In this document: one piece after another, positions 33,301-42,023 of the stretch
Position numbering within the stretch: the stretch's first letter is position 1
Layout of the letters: each line of letters opens with the position of its first letter
Source of the DNA: Metridium senile
Taxonomy: Eukaryota > Cnidaria > Anthozoa > Actiniaria > Metridiidae
NCBI GenBank assembly: GCA_949775045.1
Contig: OX459102.1
Span: 412,501 to 476,500, forward strand
Direction: 5' to 3'
DNA: 64,000 nt
Notes under the pieces: generated by a model
What the model was told of the DNA's origin: nothing
Database searches by the model: none
What the model saw: only the letters and a program-made list of their open reading frames with translations
Translations under genes and position numbers: made by a program

Positions 33301-35747
33301 GTGCCTTGGCATTGGCGCCAAAAATAGAACTTGTCACGTTAGCGTGTCGTGACACAAAGTCACGGATTTTTTTCGTGCGAATTGACATAAAAAAATTGAA
33401 ATCTAAAAATTAATCTTTCAAAAACGCGTGAATACCTTTTTTCGCTAGTGATATCGAATTTTTTTTTGTTTACTTTTTGAAAATAGAAATTGTTTGGGTT
33501 GGGTATTTAGTTATTTAGTTTATTCGTTATGCACAAAAGGTATATTTTTCATAATCTTTAGCAAAAAGCTTGAAAAATATAGTTGACTTATAGTCGAAAA
33601 TATATATATCTCAGATTAATATTTCTTTTTTTTTCTTGAGTAACCTTGAACAGTAAGAAATAGTATTTCTTTCAAATACGAAAAAATACGCCTGCGTCAT
33701 AATGTACAGTTTTTATGACCCGTGCACAAAAACTATTTACATGCACATATTGATATTGTAAGAAAAAAATTAAACTGGGAGCTCCGCTATTAGGTATTAC
33801 CTAATTTGTATATTAGAGTGCTTACACTATGTCCATGAAATAGAATCTAAATAGCTCCTACATATTAGTTTTTATTTAGTGACTATTAGTCACTATAACT
33901 CAACTGGGACAGCTTTAGTAACAACTAGACCACAATACACAAGGGAAATCAAATACTCAAAACCATAGAAAATTAATACTTTATTCATTGTGTATTGTTA
34001 CTAAAGCTGTTCCAGTTGAGTGATAGTGACTAATAGTCAGTAAATAAAAACTAAGAGAGTACAAACACTAAAAGTGTGCAATACTTTGCACTATTTACCA
34101 CTAAATAGTGTTGATTAAACAATAGAGAACAATAGAATTAGCGTAATTTAGCAGTATTTAGTGGTATTTATGTTGCACACTTTTAATGTTTGTACTCTAG
34201 TTAGTAACTATTTAGATTTTATTTCATGGACATAGTGTAAGCACTCTAGTAATACTAATGTTTATATAGAGTGAAGTCATTTAATTAACCCGTGAAATAG
34301 AAATTACTTGCTTAAGTGTAATAGTCAAATAGACTCAAAAGAAAACAATGGAATTAGAGACTGCTAAGGTGTATTAGTCTAACATCTATTTTCACTATTT
34401 CACGGATTAAATGACTTCACTCTAATAGAGTGATTTTCATATGACCGTGCAAGAAAATAGACCATTTAGTTTGTAGTAGTTGATAAAGAGCAAAAGAAAA
34501 CAATGGGTTTAGTGTTTACTACTAAATATAATTTTTTCTATCCTTTTAGAGTGGTTTTCATTAACCCGTGAAACACACTTTAGTGTATTACTCTTTAATA
34601 CACCGTCTAATTACATCGTGTTCTTTTGTTGTTATTTGACTATCACACTTTAACTAATACAAGAAAACAAATTTATCGGCCGGAGCCTCGGGAAACATTG
34701 AGATTCTCGGGAAACAAAACTAACTGTTTCCCTCGGGACCAGTCATTAAGTGCTTATTATTTCACGGGTTAACGTTAATGAAAACCACTCTAAGGTCATA
34801 TGAAAAGCACTCTAATACTTTTATTGCAGTCTTAGGCGAATTAAGAATACTCAACGTAATATATATTAGTTTTCATGTTTCCATTCCCGGGTTCCCATTG
34901 TTTTCTTTAGTTTTACTTCGTATCACGGACGAAGGCAAATCACTCAATTTAATACGCTCTAGATAATTAGTAAACATTTCAAAGATTTATGCATGGCGTG
35001 CATATTAGTTTATTGATGCGTAAGATGAGTTGACGAGAGAGGGTTTTGTTGATCGTTTATCAATCAGAATACTGCTAAGAATGAGATGGCAAAGCAGCCA
35101 ACAATGATTCTACATGTTCGTTTAATAAAAGCCTATTGTACTCAGAGTATTTATCGAAGTAACAATCAGTTTGTCGAAGTAACAATATTTGTAATAGGAT
35201 CATCCGGGTGGTTGTAGCCCTGAGAAGGACAGTTTGATGTGACTGACGTTTCGACAACCTATGCCGAGATCAGAGTCATCTTCAGAGTAGTAATATGTCG
35301 AATATAAAATATTAAAGATGATCTTTAAAATGATGATAATTATAACTTGCTTGTGATTTTCATACGATACGAAGCAATCCTATGTTATAATTGAGCCCAT
35401 GGCAATTTATAAGTCTTATACATTTTGGAACAATGACTTTGCTATGGTTCGCTACCTCAGTTTAGTACGACAGCGAACGAAGTATTTTAATCTAATTTGA
35501 TGTACATTTTGCTCTATACACTATAAACACTACAGTATTGTAAATAATACATTGCTATATATAGACTGTACAATATTGTTTAAGAATCACCCTGGATAGA
35601 CTATGGAAATGTTCTAAATAAACGGTATGATAATTCAGTACAAATATTGTGACCTTGACGACTGAGTATTGTGCTGCATAGTTGGTCAAATTTACCTTTT
35701 CCTGCTCCAGTGACAAGAGCTCGTTTGCCTTTAAAGCTGATCTCCAT
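24375..35747 (-). CDS. Dicarbonyl/L-xylulose reductase-like SDR, copy A
   Basis: Eight exons on the minus strand: 35696-35747, 31766-31863, 31489-31643, 31352-31394, 26385-26484, 25731-25795, 25006-25132 and 24375-24478 (stop). All junctions are GT-AG and the 744 nt give 247 residues; human DCXR has 244. Visible motifs are TGAGKGIG (cofactor loop), ALTRTQ (the Arg-Thr pair expected for NADPH), LLVNNAGI, INVKA (catalytic Asn), VNVSS (catalytic Ser) and YGSSK (catalytic Tyr and Lys), then [19 protein letters not shown]. Family knowledge predicts NADPH-dependent reduction of L-xylulose and alpha-dicarbonyls. Every catalytic residue is present. Intron 4 contains a 4.3-kb palindromic element. Confidence 0.9.
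24815..24978. mobile_element. TAGAGTG-type MITE in intron 7 of copy A
   Basis: Ends TAGAGTGGTTTTCATCAACC and GTTAATGAGAACAACTCTA are inverted and continue through ACCCGTGAAA/TTTCACGGGT. They are flanked by TA. It belongs to the family that is nested at 33814-34814. Confidence 0.8.
25452..25626. mobile_element. Hairpin MITE in intron 6 of copy A
   Basis: Inverted ends are CCTAGTTGCAAGAACGTTG and TTCTTGCAATTAGG. The interior shares AAAGGAATTAATTAAAAGAC with the related element at 46134-46354. Non-coding. Confidence 0.65.
25935..26134. mobile_element. TTAA-bounded palindromic MITE
   Basis: A 200-bp element beginning TTAAGAAATGGTTCATAA and ending with its inverse. Inner arms repeat GTCCATCGTGTTATGGATG and CATCCATAACACGATGGAC. 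It lies in intron 5 of copy A. Confidence 0.8.
26629..26948. mobile_element. 320-bp MITE abutting the mirror element
   Basis: Inverted ends share ACAGTCATTTGAAAAAA and GTTGTCGCCGAC on the left, and GTCGGCGACAAC and TTTCAAATAACTGTATAC on the right. It ends where the 4.3-kb palindromic element begins. Confidence 0.7.
27306..27378 (-). repeat. tRNA-like segment, left arm of the mirror element
   Basis: On the minus strand, TGGCGTTATGG resembles a pol III A box and GGGTTCGAGCC a B box, about 32 bp apart as in a tRNA. The acceptor stem does not close, so this is a tRNA-derived (SINE-like) sequence rather than a tRNA gene. Confidence 0.6.
27857..28489 (-). CDS. C2HC zinc-finger protein, left arm
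   Basis: A 210-residue single-exon frame. Residues 7-29 form one finger, C-x2-C-x12-H-x5-C, with the basic CGKLFSRSFNLMRHL core. Residues about 34-85 are very acidic (Glu/Asp/Ser). Residues about 86-205 are predicted mostly helical, ending with AIHQRKFLLNDLV. An AATAAA signal lies downstream at 27780-27785. Proteins with one finger, an acidic linker and a C-terminal QRKFL-like helix recur, to my recollection, in invertebrate transposable elements; I know no function for them. The mirror copy at 29670-30302 differs at about ten residues and is also intact. Likely DNA-binding. Confidence 0.7.
   Translation of the reverse strand: MPSPKQCQYCGKLFSRSFNLMRHLERSSCKMKNNMDYDRSVEDEELSEVSSSQDTSIEDNDSENDDSSVESEYGSDAESDELSWCWQVVVNEAVERHEEERRELIEKLASDGATEAGARQTANEKILPIVRKELRSILAEKMEWIHEIKKDSYFQKIMNTRKDLLDTGDYGWLEATKLAIHQRKFLLNDLVSQYLEDNESEISSADDSME
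28951..28959 (+). promoter_or_regulatory. Possible TATA box in the central loop
   Basis: GATATATAG lies about 105 bp before the ATG at 29061 in the only non-mirrored part of the element. It would suit plus-strand transcription of the spliced open frame. Sequence-only evidence. Confidence 0.35.
29061..29299 (+). CDS. Spliced open frame in the loop of the mirror element
   Basis: Exon 1 (29061-29145) starts MSRRSAFFCFTVSAFEGIEE and ends at a strong GTAAGT donor. An acceptor TTTTTTCGCCCACAG ends at 29213. Exon 2 (29214-29299) continues the frame through YLLVSHLKDPNHTFF and runs into the right arm, where a stop follows. The joined frame is 56 codons. The last third is arm sequence, so the original gene has probably been cut by the palindrome. 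I do not recognise the family. It could be a captured host exon or the remnant of the element's own gene. Confidence 0.35.
29670..30302 (+). CDS. C2HC zinc-finger protein, right arm
   Basis: Mirror copy of the gene at 27857-28489, 210 residues, with the same C-x2-C-x12-H-x5-C finger at residues 7-29, the acidic linker and the helical C-terminus. About ten replacements distinguish the two (for example KRFS for KLFS, NDAV for NEAV, LTSDGV for LASDGA). Neither has a stop or frameshift. A poly(A) signal AATAAA lies at 30395-30400. The two genes read away from each other with about 1.2 kb between their start codons, so the repeated palindromes between them could serve both promoters. Confidence 0.7.
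   Translation: MPSPKQCQYCGKRFSRSFNLMRHLERSSCKTKNNMDYDSSAEDEELSEVSSSQDTSIEDNDSENDDSSVESEYGSDAETDELSWCWQVVVNDAVERHEEERRELIEKLTSDGVTEAGARQTANEKILPIVRKELRNILAEKMEWIHEIKKDSYFQKIMNTRKDLLDTGDYGWLEATKLAIHQRKFLLNDLVSQYLEDNESEISSADDSME
30802..30873 (+). repeat. tRNA-like segment, right arm of the mirror element
   Basis: Mirror copy of 27306-27378 with A-box-like TGGCGTTATGG (30810-30820) and B-box-like GGGTTCGAGCC (30852-30862). It lies downstream of the right-arm gene. Confidence 0.6.
32043..33792. mobile_element. 1.75-kb inverted-end element in intron 1 of copy A
   Basis: The left end TAATAGCGGAGCTCCC (32043) matches the inverse right end GGGAGCTCCGCTATTA (to 33792). Next to the left end is a GC-rich stretch with GCGCGAGC twice. 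One plus-strand open frame (32266-32619) is inside; the remaining kilobase is AT-rich and non-coding. It is probably a DNA transposon derivative. Confidence 0.7.
32266..32619 (+). CDS. Basic protein of unknown function inside the 1.75-kb element
   Basis: A 117-codon frame from the first ATG, or 85 codons from the likelier start at 32362 (MNFEEHKQSFDRRRTQKRRK). The first half is very rich in Lys and Arg. The second half reads KEATLFVMKFVFKSLPRHSL. I do not recognise it. Its charge suggests nucleic-acid binding. It is the only open frame in the element and may be a degenerate or accessory transposon protein. Confidence 0.35.
   Translation: MLFYRQKCQTNNNKILLANSRAFINTIYQRRTMNFEEHKQSFDRRRTQKRRKYTKEKQKTDFKRSRKLVCRYLRGRILKDYSNLEKIDKEATLFVMKFVFKSLPRHSLLKDFQGYGS
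33814..34814. mobile_element. Nested and abutting TAGAGTG MITEs
   Basis: Three consecutive elements lie at 33814-34248 (TAGAGTGCTTACACTATGTC and inverse), 34267-34424 (TAGAGTGAAGTCATTTAATT and inverse) and 34426-34814 (TAGAGTGATTTTCATATGAC and inverse). A fourth (34557-34792, TAGAGTGGTTTTCATTAACC) is nested inside the third. The first contains two further inverted pairs (33893-34030 and 34053-34200). All use TA as target. The fourth contains a GC-richer inset with CCTCGGGAAACA and its inverse. Confidence 0.8.
35190..35290 (-). repeat. Penelope-like or related retroelement scrap
   Basis: On the minus strand, GAAGATGACTCTGATCTCGG is followed by TGTCGAAACGTCAGTCACAT and the translatable FSGLQPPG. 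This pattern is familiar from terminal regions of Penelope-like elements. CTGAT, a short stem and GAAAC are laid out like a hammerhead ribozyme core, but the invariant GA after CTGAT is CT here, so it should not cleave. Assignment is from memory and tentative. Confidence 0.35.
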
Positions 35748-35855
35748 CGTTTTGGATATGTATACTTGTCTTACTTTCCACAATCGGCTAAAACGTCTCG
35801 TGTGCAAGGGTCGACAATTTATACCAAGCGCTTGACGACCGCTAGTCTCCCAGGG
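35748..35855 (-). promoter_or_regulatory. Copy A promoter with TATA box
   Basis: TATAAATT on the minus strand at 35816-35823 lies about 70 bp before the ATG at 35747. The segment aligns with the sequence upstream of the isolated exon at 5932-5983, including CAAGCGCTTG and GTCTTACTTTCC-like text. The B and C promoters do not share it. Confidence 0.6.
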
Positions 35856-35917
35856 TCATTTTGCATAATGATAACTTATTGTAATTTTAATTTAGTATAA
35901 ATATGAATTGATCATAG

Positions 35918-36067
35918 TAGAGTACAAATACTAAAAGTGTGCAACATAAATACCACTGAAATACTGCTAAATTATGCAAATTCTTTTGTTCTCTATTGTT
36001 TAATCAACACTATTTAGTGGTAAATAGTACAAAGTATTGCACACTTTTAGTGTTTGAATGTACTCTA
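35918..36067. mobile_element. TAGAGTAC-type MITE between copies A and B
   Basis: Inverted ends TAGAGTACAAATACTAAAAG and CTTTTAGTGTTTGAATGTAC with CTCTA. The same internal ends recur within 34053-34200. It lies in the short gap between the start of copy A and the end of copy B. Confidence 0.75.
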
Positions 36068-36217
36068 GGAGTATAAATTAAAGAGTTATATCAGTTTATA
36101 AAAGAGTAATTCGTATCACTAAATTCCATTGCTACTGGACTCTTTATTCTTCAATAAAACTATATTTTCTACATTAGAAACAACTTGTCGTCTACAATTG
36201 TAGTTATTTTCTGTAAT

Positions 36218-39200
36218 TTAATGAACGCTGTGGCCTCCATCGACGAGCATGTGGACGCCATTGACCATGGCTGCTTTGTCACTCAAGAGATATAAAATTG
36301 TGTTTGCCACATCCTCAACATCTGTAAAACAACACATATACATATTCAGTGAGTATTATTTGTTTATATGCTAACATGTTTACCATGCTCATTTATACAT
36401 TCATTCATTCATTCATTCATTCATTCATTCATTCATTCATTCATTCATCCATTCATTCATTCATTCATCCATTCATTCATTCATTCATTTTTATTTTTTT
36501 TAACAGATTTTATTAATGATTCATAATATATACATTTGTTTTTTCACTATTATTTACAACTACATATTAACAATAATAATTTCTAATTCATGTTATTTAA
36601 ATAAATGGTTATGTATCATTACTTCAGAATATAAATTGTTATATATATATTATAATTTCATTCATTTATTCATTCATTTATTCATTCATTCATTCATTGG
36701 TTGGTTGGTTGGTTGGTTGGTTGGTTGGTTGGTTGGTTGGTTGGTTGGTTGGTTGGTTGGTTGGTTGGTTGGTTGGTTGGTTGGTTGGTTGGTTGGTTGG
36801 TTGGTTGGTTGGTAGGTTGGTTGGTTGGTTGGTTGGTTGGTTGGTTGGTTGGTTGGTTGGTCGGTTGCTTAGTGAGTTCTTCTAAAATCTCAAGTCATTT
36901 TGTCGTTTTAAATCGTTTGATTTAGACATCCATCAATTTCAATAAACGTAATATTAGGAAAATGAAAGAGACCCAAGTTTACCTGCAAATTTCATAAGAG
37001 GTATTCTTTCCTTAGCAAGCTTGATCATGTCGGCAGGCCATGTTTCGAAATTTTCTTTGGTCATGTTGGATCCCTTAACTATACACGGGTTGACAGAGTT
37101 AACTCTAATCTGATTGAAAAATTAAAGAAGAAAACAAAATTATTGGTTTCATTTTTTTTTATTCCATCAACTCAGTAATTAATAAACAATCAACTATATA
37201 TTATAACGACCATTAATCATATCAACCATTTTGTCAATTGGAAAAATGATATTTATCTATTATACAGAAAATCGTTTTTTTTTTTCTACTTCGTTCAATT
37301 AAACCCTTGAAACGACAAAAAGCGGCCATTTTGTTCGAGACGTACGGTATTTTTCTAGAAAAAAAAGAATAATTATTTTCTTCTTTTGTGTCAAAAAAAA
37401 CTTTATTTCCAAATGTTTTAGTTTCCAAAACATTTTAGGGCCTTTTTTTATTATCCATTATTTCTTTCTTGGTTTTGCCTACAAGTTATTCAGTCACGCT
37501 GCTTGCAAAATCATTTTTTTTTTAGCTTATTTGATATGTCTAATGCAGTATTAGCAATTCGCAAAGTCTAAGAAAATCGACAGTTATTTTGCATTTTGCC
37601 GCGAAGGTCTTTAAATACCAATAATTGTATCTTTTATTAAGACTTTCCAATAGAACTAAGGAGTAGTTTTGTTCGGGACAGTTTCGAGAACAATGTGTAG
37701 TCACGTGACTTGCGCGAGGTTCATGTCGAATTTCTTTGCAATGGCATTGATATTCTCGTTCTGATCAAAATTTAGCCCTATACGCAGGCATGATCGTAAG
37801 TTATGTATTAGATAGTTACTGAGGCCGGCAGCAATATTAGATATATTGCAGTCAGCTGAGGGCGCAGCCCGAAGCTGACTGCAATATATCTAATATTGCT
37901 AGCCGGCCGAAGTGACTATCGTATATAGTTACTATTCACCACCCTGCCCCATTGTTTTCTCTCTTGCACAGTAATCGGCGGTTTCTTGTGTTTTTGAATA
38001 TAATAAAAATAGGCTTACCAAACTTTCACGCTGGGCTGGCAGTGTACTGAAATCGGCGTTTTTAAGCGTGATTTTGAATAACTTTTTATAGTTAGGTCCG
38101 ATCAACTTCAAATTTTATATGTGAAGAGTACACACCCAAAGAAAATAATTCTTCTTTTCACTTTTACAAATGTTACGATTTTTGGCGGGAAAATAACGTC
38201 ATCAATTTTAGAGGAAAATCTAAAATGAGGGTAATGCAAAATTTTAAAATGCGCATTTGAAAGAACTCATTGAGATACGTTCAAAACCGAAGAGATAATA
38301 GTCAAAGTCAAATTTAATCTAAAGTTATAATTTTTTGAATGTAAAATAGAAAACATTTCTAAACTTCAAAAATCATATATTTTGATTAAATTTGACTTTG
38401 ACTGTTATCTCTTCGGTTTTGAACATATCTCAATGAGTTCTTTCAAATGCGCATTTTAAAATTTTGCATAACCCTCTATTTCAATTTCCCACTAAAATTG
38501 GTGACGTCATTTTCCCGCCAAAAATCGTAACATTTGTAAAAGTGAAAAGAAGAAAATTTTTCTTTTGGTGTTTACTTTTCACATGTAAAACTTCAAGTTG
38601 ATCGGACTTAACTATAAATCATTTTGTTTTTTACTCGACAAGGGACTGGAACCAATATTATGTTAGTACTCTGCTGAATGCAAGGCATTGTGGGCACAAC
38701 TTAAACTTGTCAAGGAAAACTTGTTCATCATCTACACGAGCAAGGAAACCTTGTCAATATAAAATTGTCAAGGAAATCTTGCTGATCGTCTACACGAGCA
38801 ATGAAAATTGTCAAGGATACTTGTCAAGGAAAAATTGCTCGTGTCAACGCCGCTTAATTAGTTATAATATTATCAGCCAATGAAAATGTAATAATCATTC
38901 AATAGCCTGTCCCATTATTGTTCTCTTTGTTGCATAATAATCAGCGGTTTCTTGTCTCTTTGAATATAATAACAATAGGCTTACCAAACTCTAATTAGTT
39001 ATAATTTCATCAATTCTATTTAGAGGAATGCTAATGAACTTGATGACATTAAACGTGTTTTTGTTGCAAGTTTTCCATCGGTTGCCTGGGTAGCATAATG
39101 GCTTAAAGCGCGGATACAGCAATGCAGAAGGTCTCGGTTCGAATCCTGGCATTGGTACTCAAAGTCTTTTTTCACCAAAAATCGCTATCTAGTAAATTAT

Positions 39201-41562
39201 TTAATGAATTATAAGTCTGATGATGCTTACTAGAATGGAAATTATTAGTTATACACACTTAACAAAACACACTGCAATATGTTTGATATTGCAGAGTGCG
39301 AACTGCAATATGTTTGATATTGCAGAGTGCGAACTGCAACATAACTAAATATCTTTGCTTTCAGACGCGGGTACTCAGCAATCAGTGATTTAGTGCAGAG
39401 AGAGAACAATGGGGTAGGGTGGTGAATAGTAACTATCATATTGTAATTAAGCTATACATCATTCATATTTTTGTGATTCATTATTTGATTGTTATAATAA
39501 GCATAATATTTGTTTGCAGTTTTACCTAATGACTGAATGACAATAACTGTACTCGAGTCAAAGGAATATCTGTAAGCGTGAATGTTTTGATTGAACCTCC
39601 ACAAGTTACCCATCAGGTTTTCTTGCCATATTTTTGCTAGGCCTTTTATTTTCACTAAAATTCATTGAAAACCTCTCAAATTAACCCAAGTCTCCATTAT
39701 AGAATAACATTTTTTGGAAAAACTACAAACTTTGCAAACGTAACTCGCGTCCGTCTCTTTGGTATTAGTCAAACAGCTTTAAATCAAATTAAAAGAGTCG
39801 TGAAAAAAATGACATCTTCACGTGAAAGATATAATGCCTTTCTTATGTTAGACTGCGTTACAGACCCTTGTAAGCGCTCGAAACGTCTCCCGCCAACAAG
39901 CTTGTTGGCGGGAGACGTTTCGAGCGCTTACAAGGGTCTGTAACGCAGGCTATTCTTATGTAAAATATACGAGAATCCTAGTATTTCATCGATATATATA
40001 TATCTTTTTATTAAACGGGAAATATGTCACTCGTTTCCGGATGTTTTTAATTTCATATGAAATTTACGAGAAGAGTATTTCCCAGTTAAACACTCATTTC
40101 TAAAGTAAAAATGAATGTTTGGTTACCTTGTGTGGTCCTAGTTCTAGTGCCATTACTTTAGTCAGCATATCCAAAGCAGCTTTATTGGAACCTATTAAAT
40201 GAAACATGCTTGGTTTGAGTAACTGTTATTACTTTGAATTTAATTTTTCTCGTGTATCTGTATTTTACTCATATATACACCCAGCGCATTTCAATTCATT
40301 GTTAATACATCGATTAATTTGAGTAACCACTGCTTATTTGTTTTGATGTGAGTAATTACGCCTGATCGATTTACTCAGTTATATAATTAACACAGTCATT
40401 TTTGCTGTATAAAGTAACACTAACCTTCTCCGTAGATAACCCTATAGCCCGAGGGGGGAGGGGGGGGGGCTCCATACTATGTACGCACAGATTAAAGGCT
40501 TGCTGATTTCAACCCCTAATATAATAGGTACGGTTGTGCAATGTTATTGCCACCAAGGCCACAGCACGAAAAGCTTACTTTTAGCAACAAAGCAGAGCAA
40601 AATTTTTAAGTTACAACCCTACCATTTGGACCAAGGGAGTAATCCCCCCTACCCTCTCTCTTCCCTCCCCTATAGCCAGGTCAGCCAGGTCTTATGTCAA
40701 GAAAGGGGAGAGGAGGGCTAAGTACTAAGGACTAAGAACATCTCTTCTCCCCTTTCCACAAGTGTAGTGCTTAGCTAGCTACATACAATAACAGCCACTG
40801 TTAGGGAATGCTGTTTGAGATGTAATACTTGATACATTGACAATAGCACCTCCATATCCACCAGCAACCATCTTACGAGCGACTGCCTGTAACAATAATA
40901 AAAACATTTTGACATTTTCAAATGTTTTAACAGCTCCGAGGCTGAATTAAACTTAGTTAAAATATAACAATACATTTTTCATTACCCTGTTATAAAAGAT
41001 TAATAATTTCTAAATAGATAATCATTATAAAAAAGGATAGGTGATATATTGAAATTTGTAACACTTTACTGACGTTTCGAGCTTTACCCCTACGACGGTA
41101 AAGTTAAGTCAACATTTTTTAAGGTGTTACAAATTTCATTATATTACCTATCGTTTATATCAAACATCGACGGAGCCTATACTAGTTTAATTACTCGCTA
41201 GTTTCCATTTATAAAAAGGGTTATTTCCGCTCATCTATCCAAGTATTTTATATGTCTTTAATGGCATATGCGTTGTTCAAATTTTCTCTAAGGGGTAGAA
41301 GTATCTAAAATATTCTTCGGAAAATTTAAAAACACCCCTGAAAGTTAGCGGTAACAGCGGAACTACTTGGCAATGGGACCTCATATCAAAAGTACATTTA
41401 GCAATCTTGGACCGGCTCAGTTAGTGCTGCAATTTGCAGTATTTAATAACATGAAAAATACCTGTGCTACAAAAAGTTGAGCTTTGACATTAATGGTATT
41501 CATTCTGCAATGGAACACAACATCAGTGATGAAATGCTAATTACTACTTTATAACAAAATAA

Positions 41563-41594
<32 letters not shown>

Positions 41595-41955
41595 CAGACA
41601 GACAGAGAGGGAGAGAGAGAAAGAAAGAAAAAGAGAAAAAAGGAATAAATGAAGAATTAGAAGAAAGACGGAAAGAGAGAAAGAAGAAAGAAAAAAGAAA
41701 GAAAGTAAGAAAGTAAGAAAGAGAGAAAGAAAGAACAAAAGAAAGAGAGAAAGAAAGAAAGAGAGAGAAGAGAAAGAGAGAAAGAAAGAAAGAGAGAGAA
41801 GAGAAAGAGAGAAAGAAAGAAAGAGAGAGAAGAGAAAGAGAGAAAGAAAGAACAAAAGAAAAAAAGAAAGAAAGAAAGAAAGAAAAAGAAAGAAAGAAAG
41901 AAAGAAAGAAAGAGAGAAAGAAAGAAAGAGAGAAAGAAAGAAAGAAAGATATAAA

Positions 41956-42023
<68 letters not shown>

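Larger units (their letters stand above)
37926..39434. mobile_element. 1.5-kb inverted-end element in intron 6 of copy B
   Basis: Ends TAGTTACTATTCACCACCCT (37926) and its inverse, AGGGTGGTGAATAGTAACTA (to 39434), followed inward by GCCCCATTGTT and its inverse. A direct repeat of about 80 bp (CGGTTTCTTGTNTNTTTGAA) occurs at 37970 and 38942. The element also contains a fold-back (38085-38620) and a SINE (39010-39240). No transposase is present. Confidence 0.75.

Noticed and set aside
36516..36925. Trp-Leu-Val-Gly frames
   Set aside because: Translation of a GGTT microsatellite.
39083..39157. Functional tRNA gene
   Set aside because: A and B boxes are good but the acceptor stem does not pair, and a second copy with matching flanks at 43080-43310 shows a SINE.
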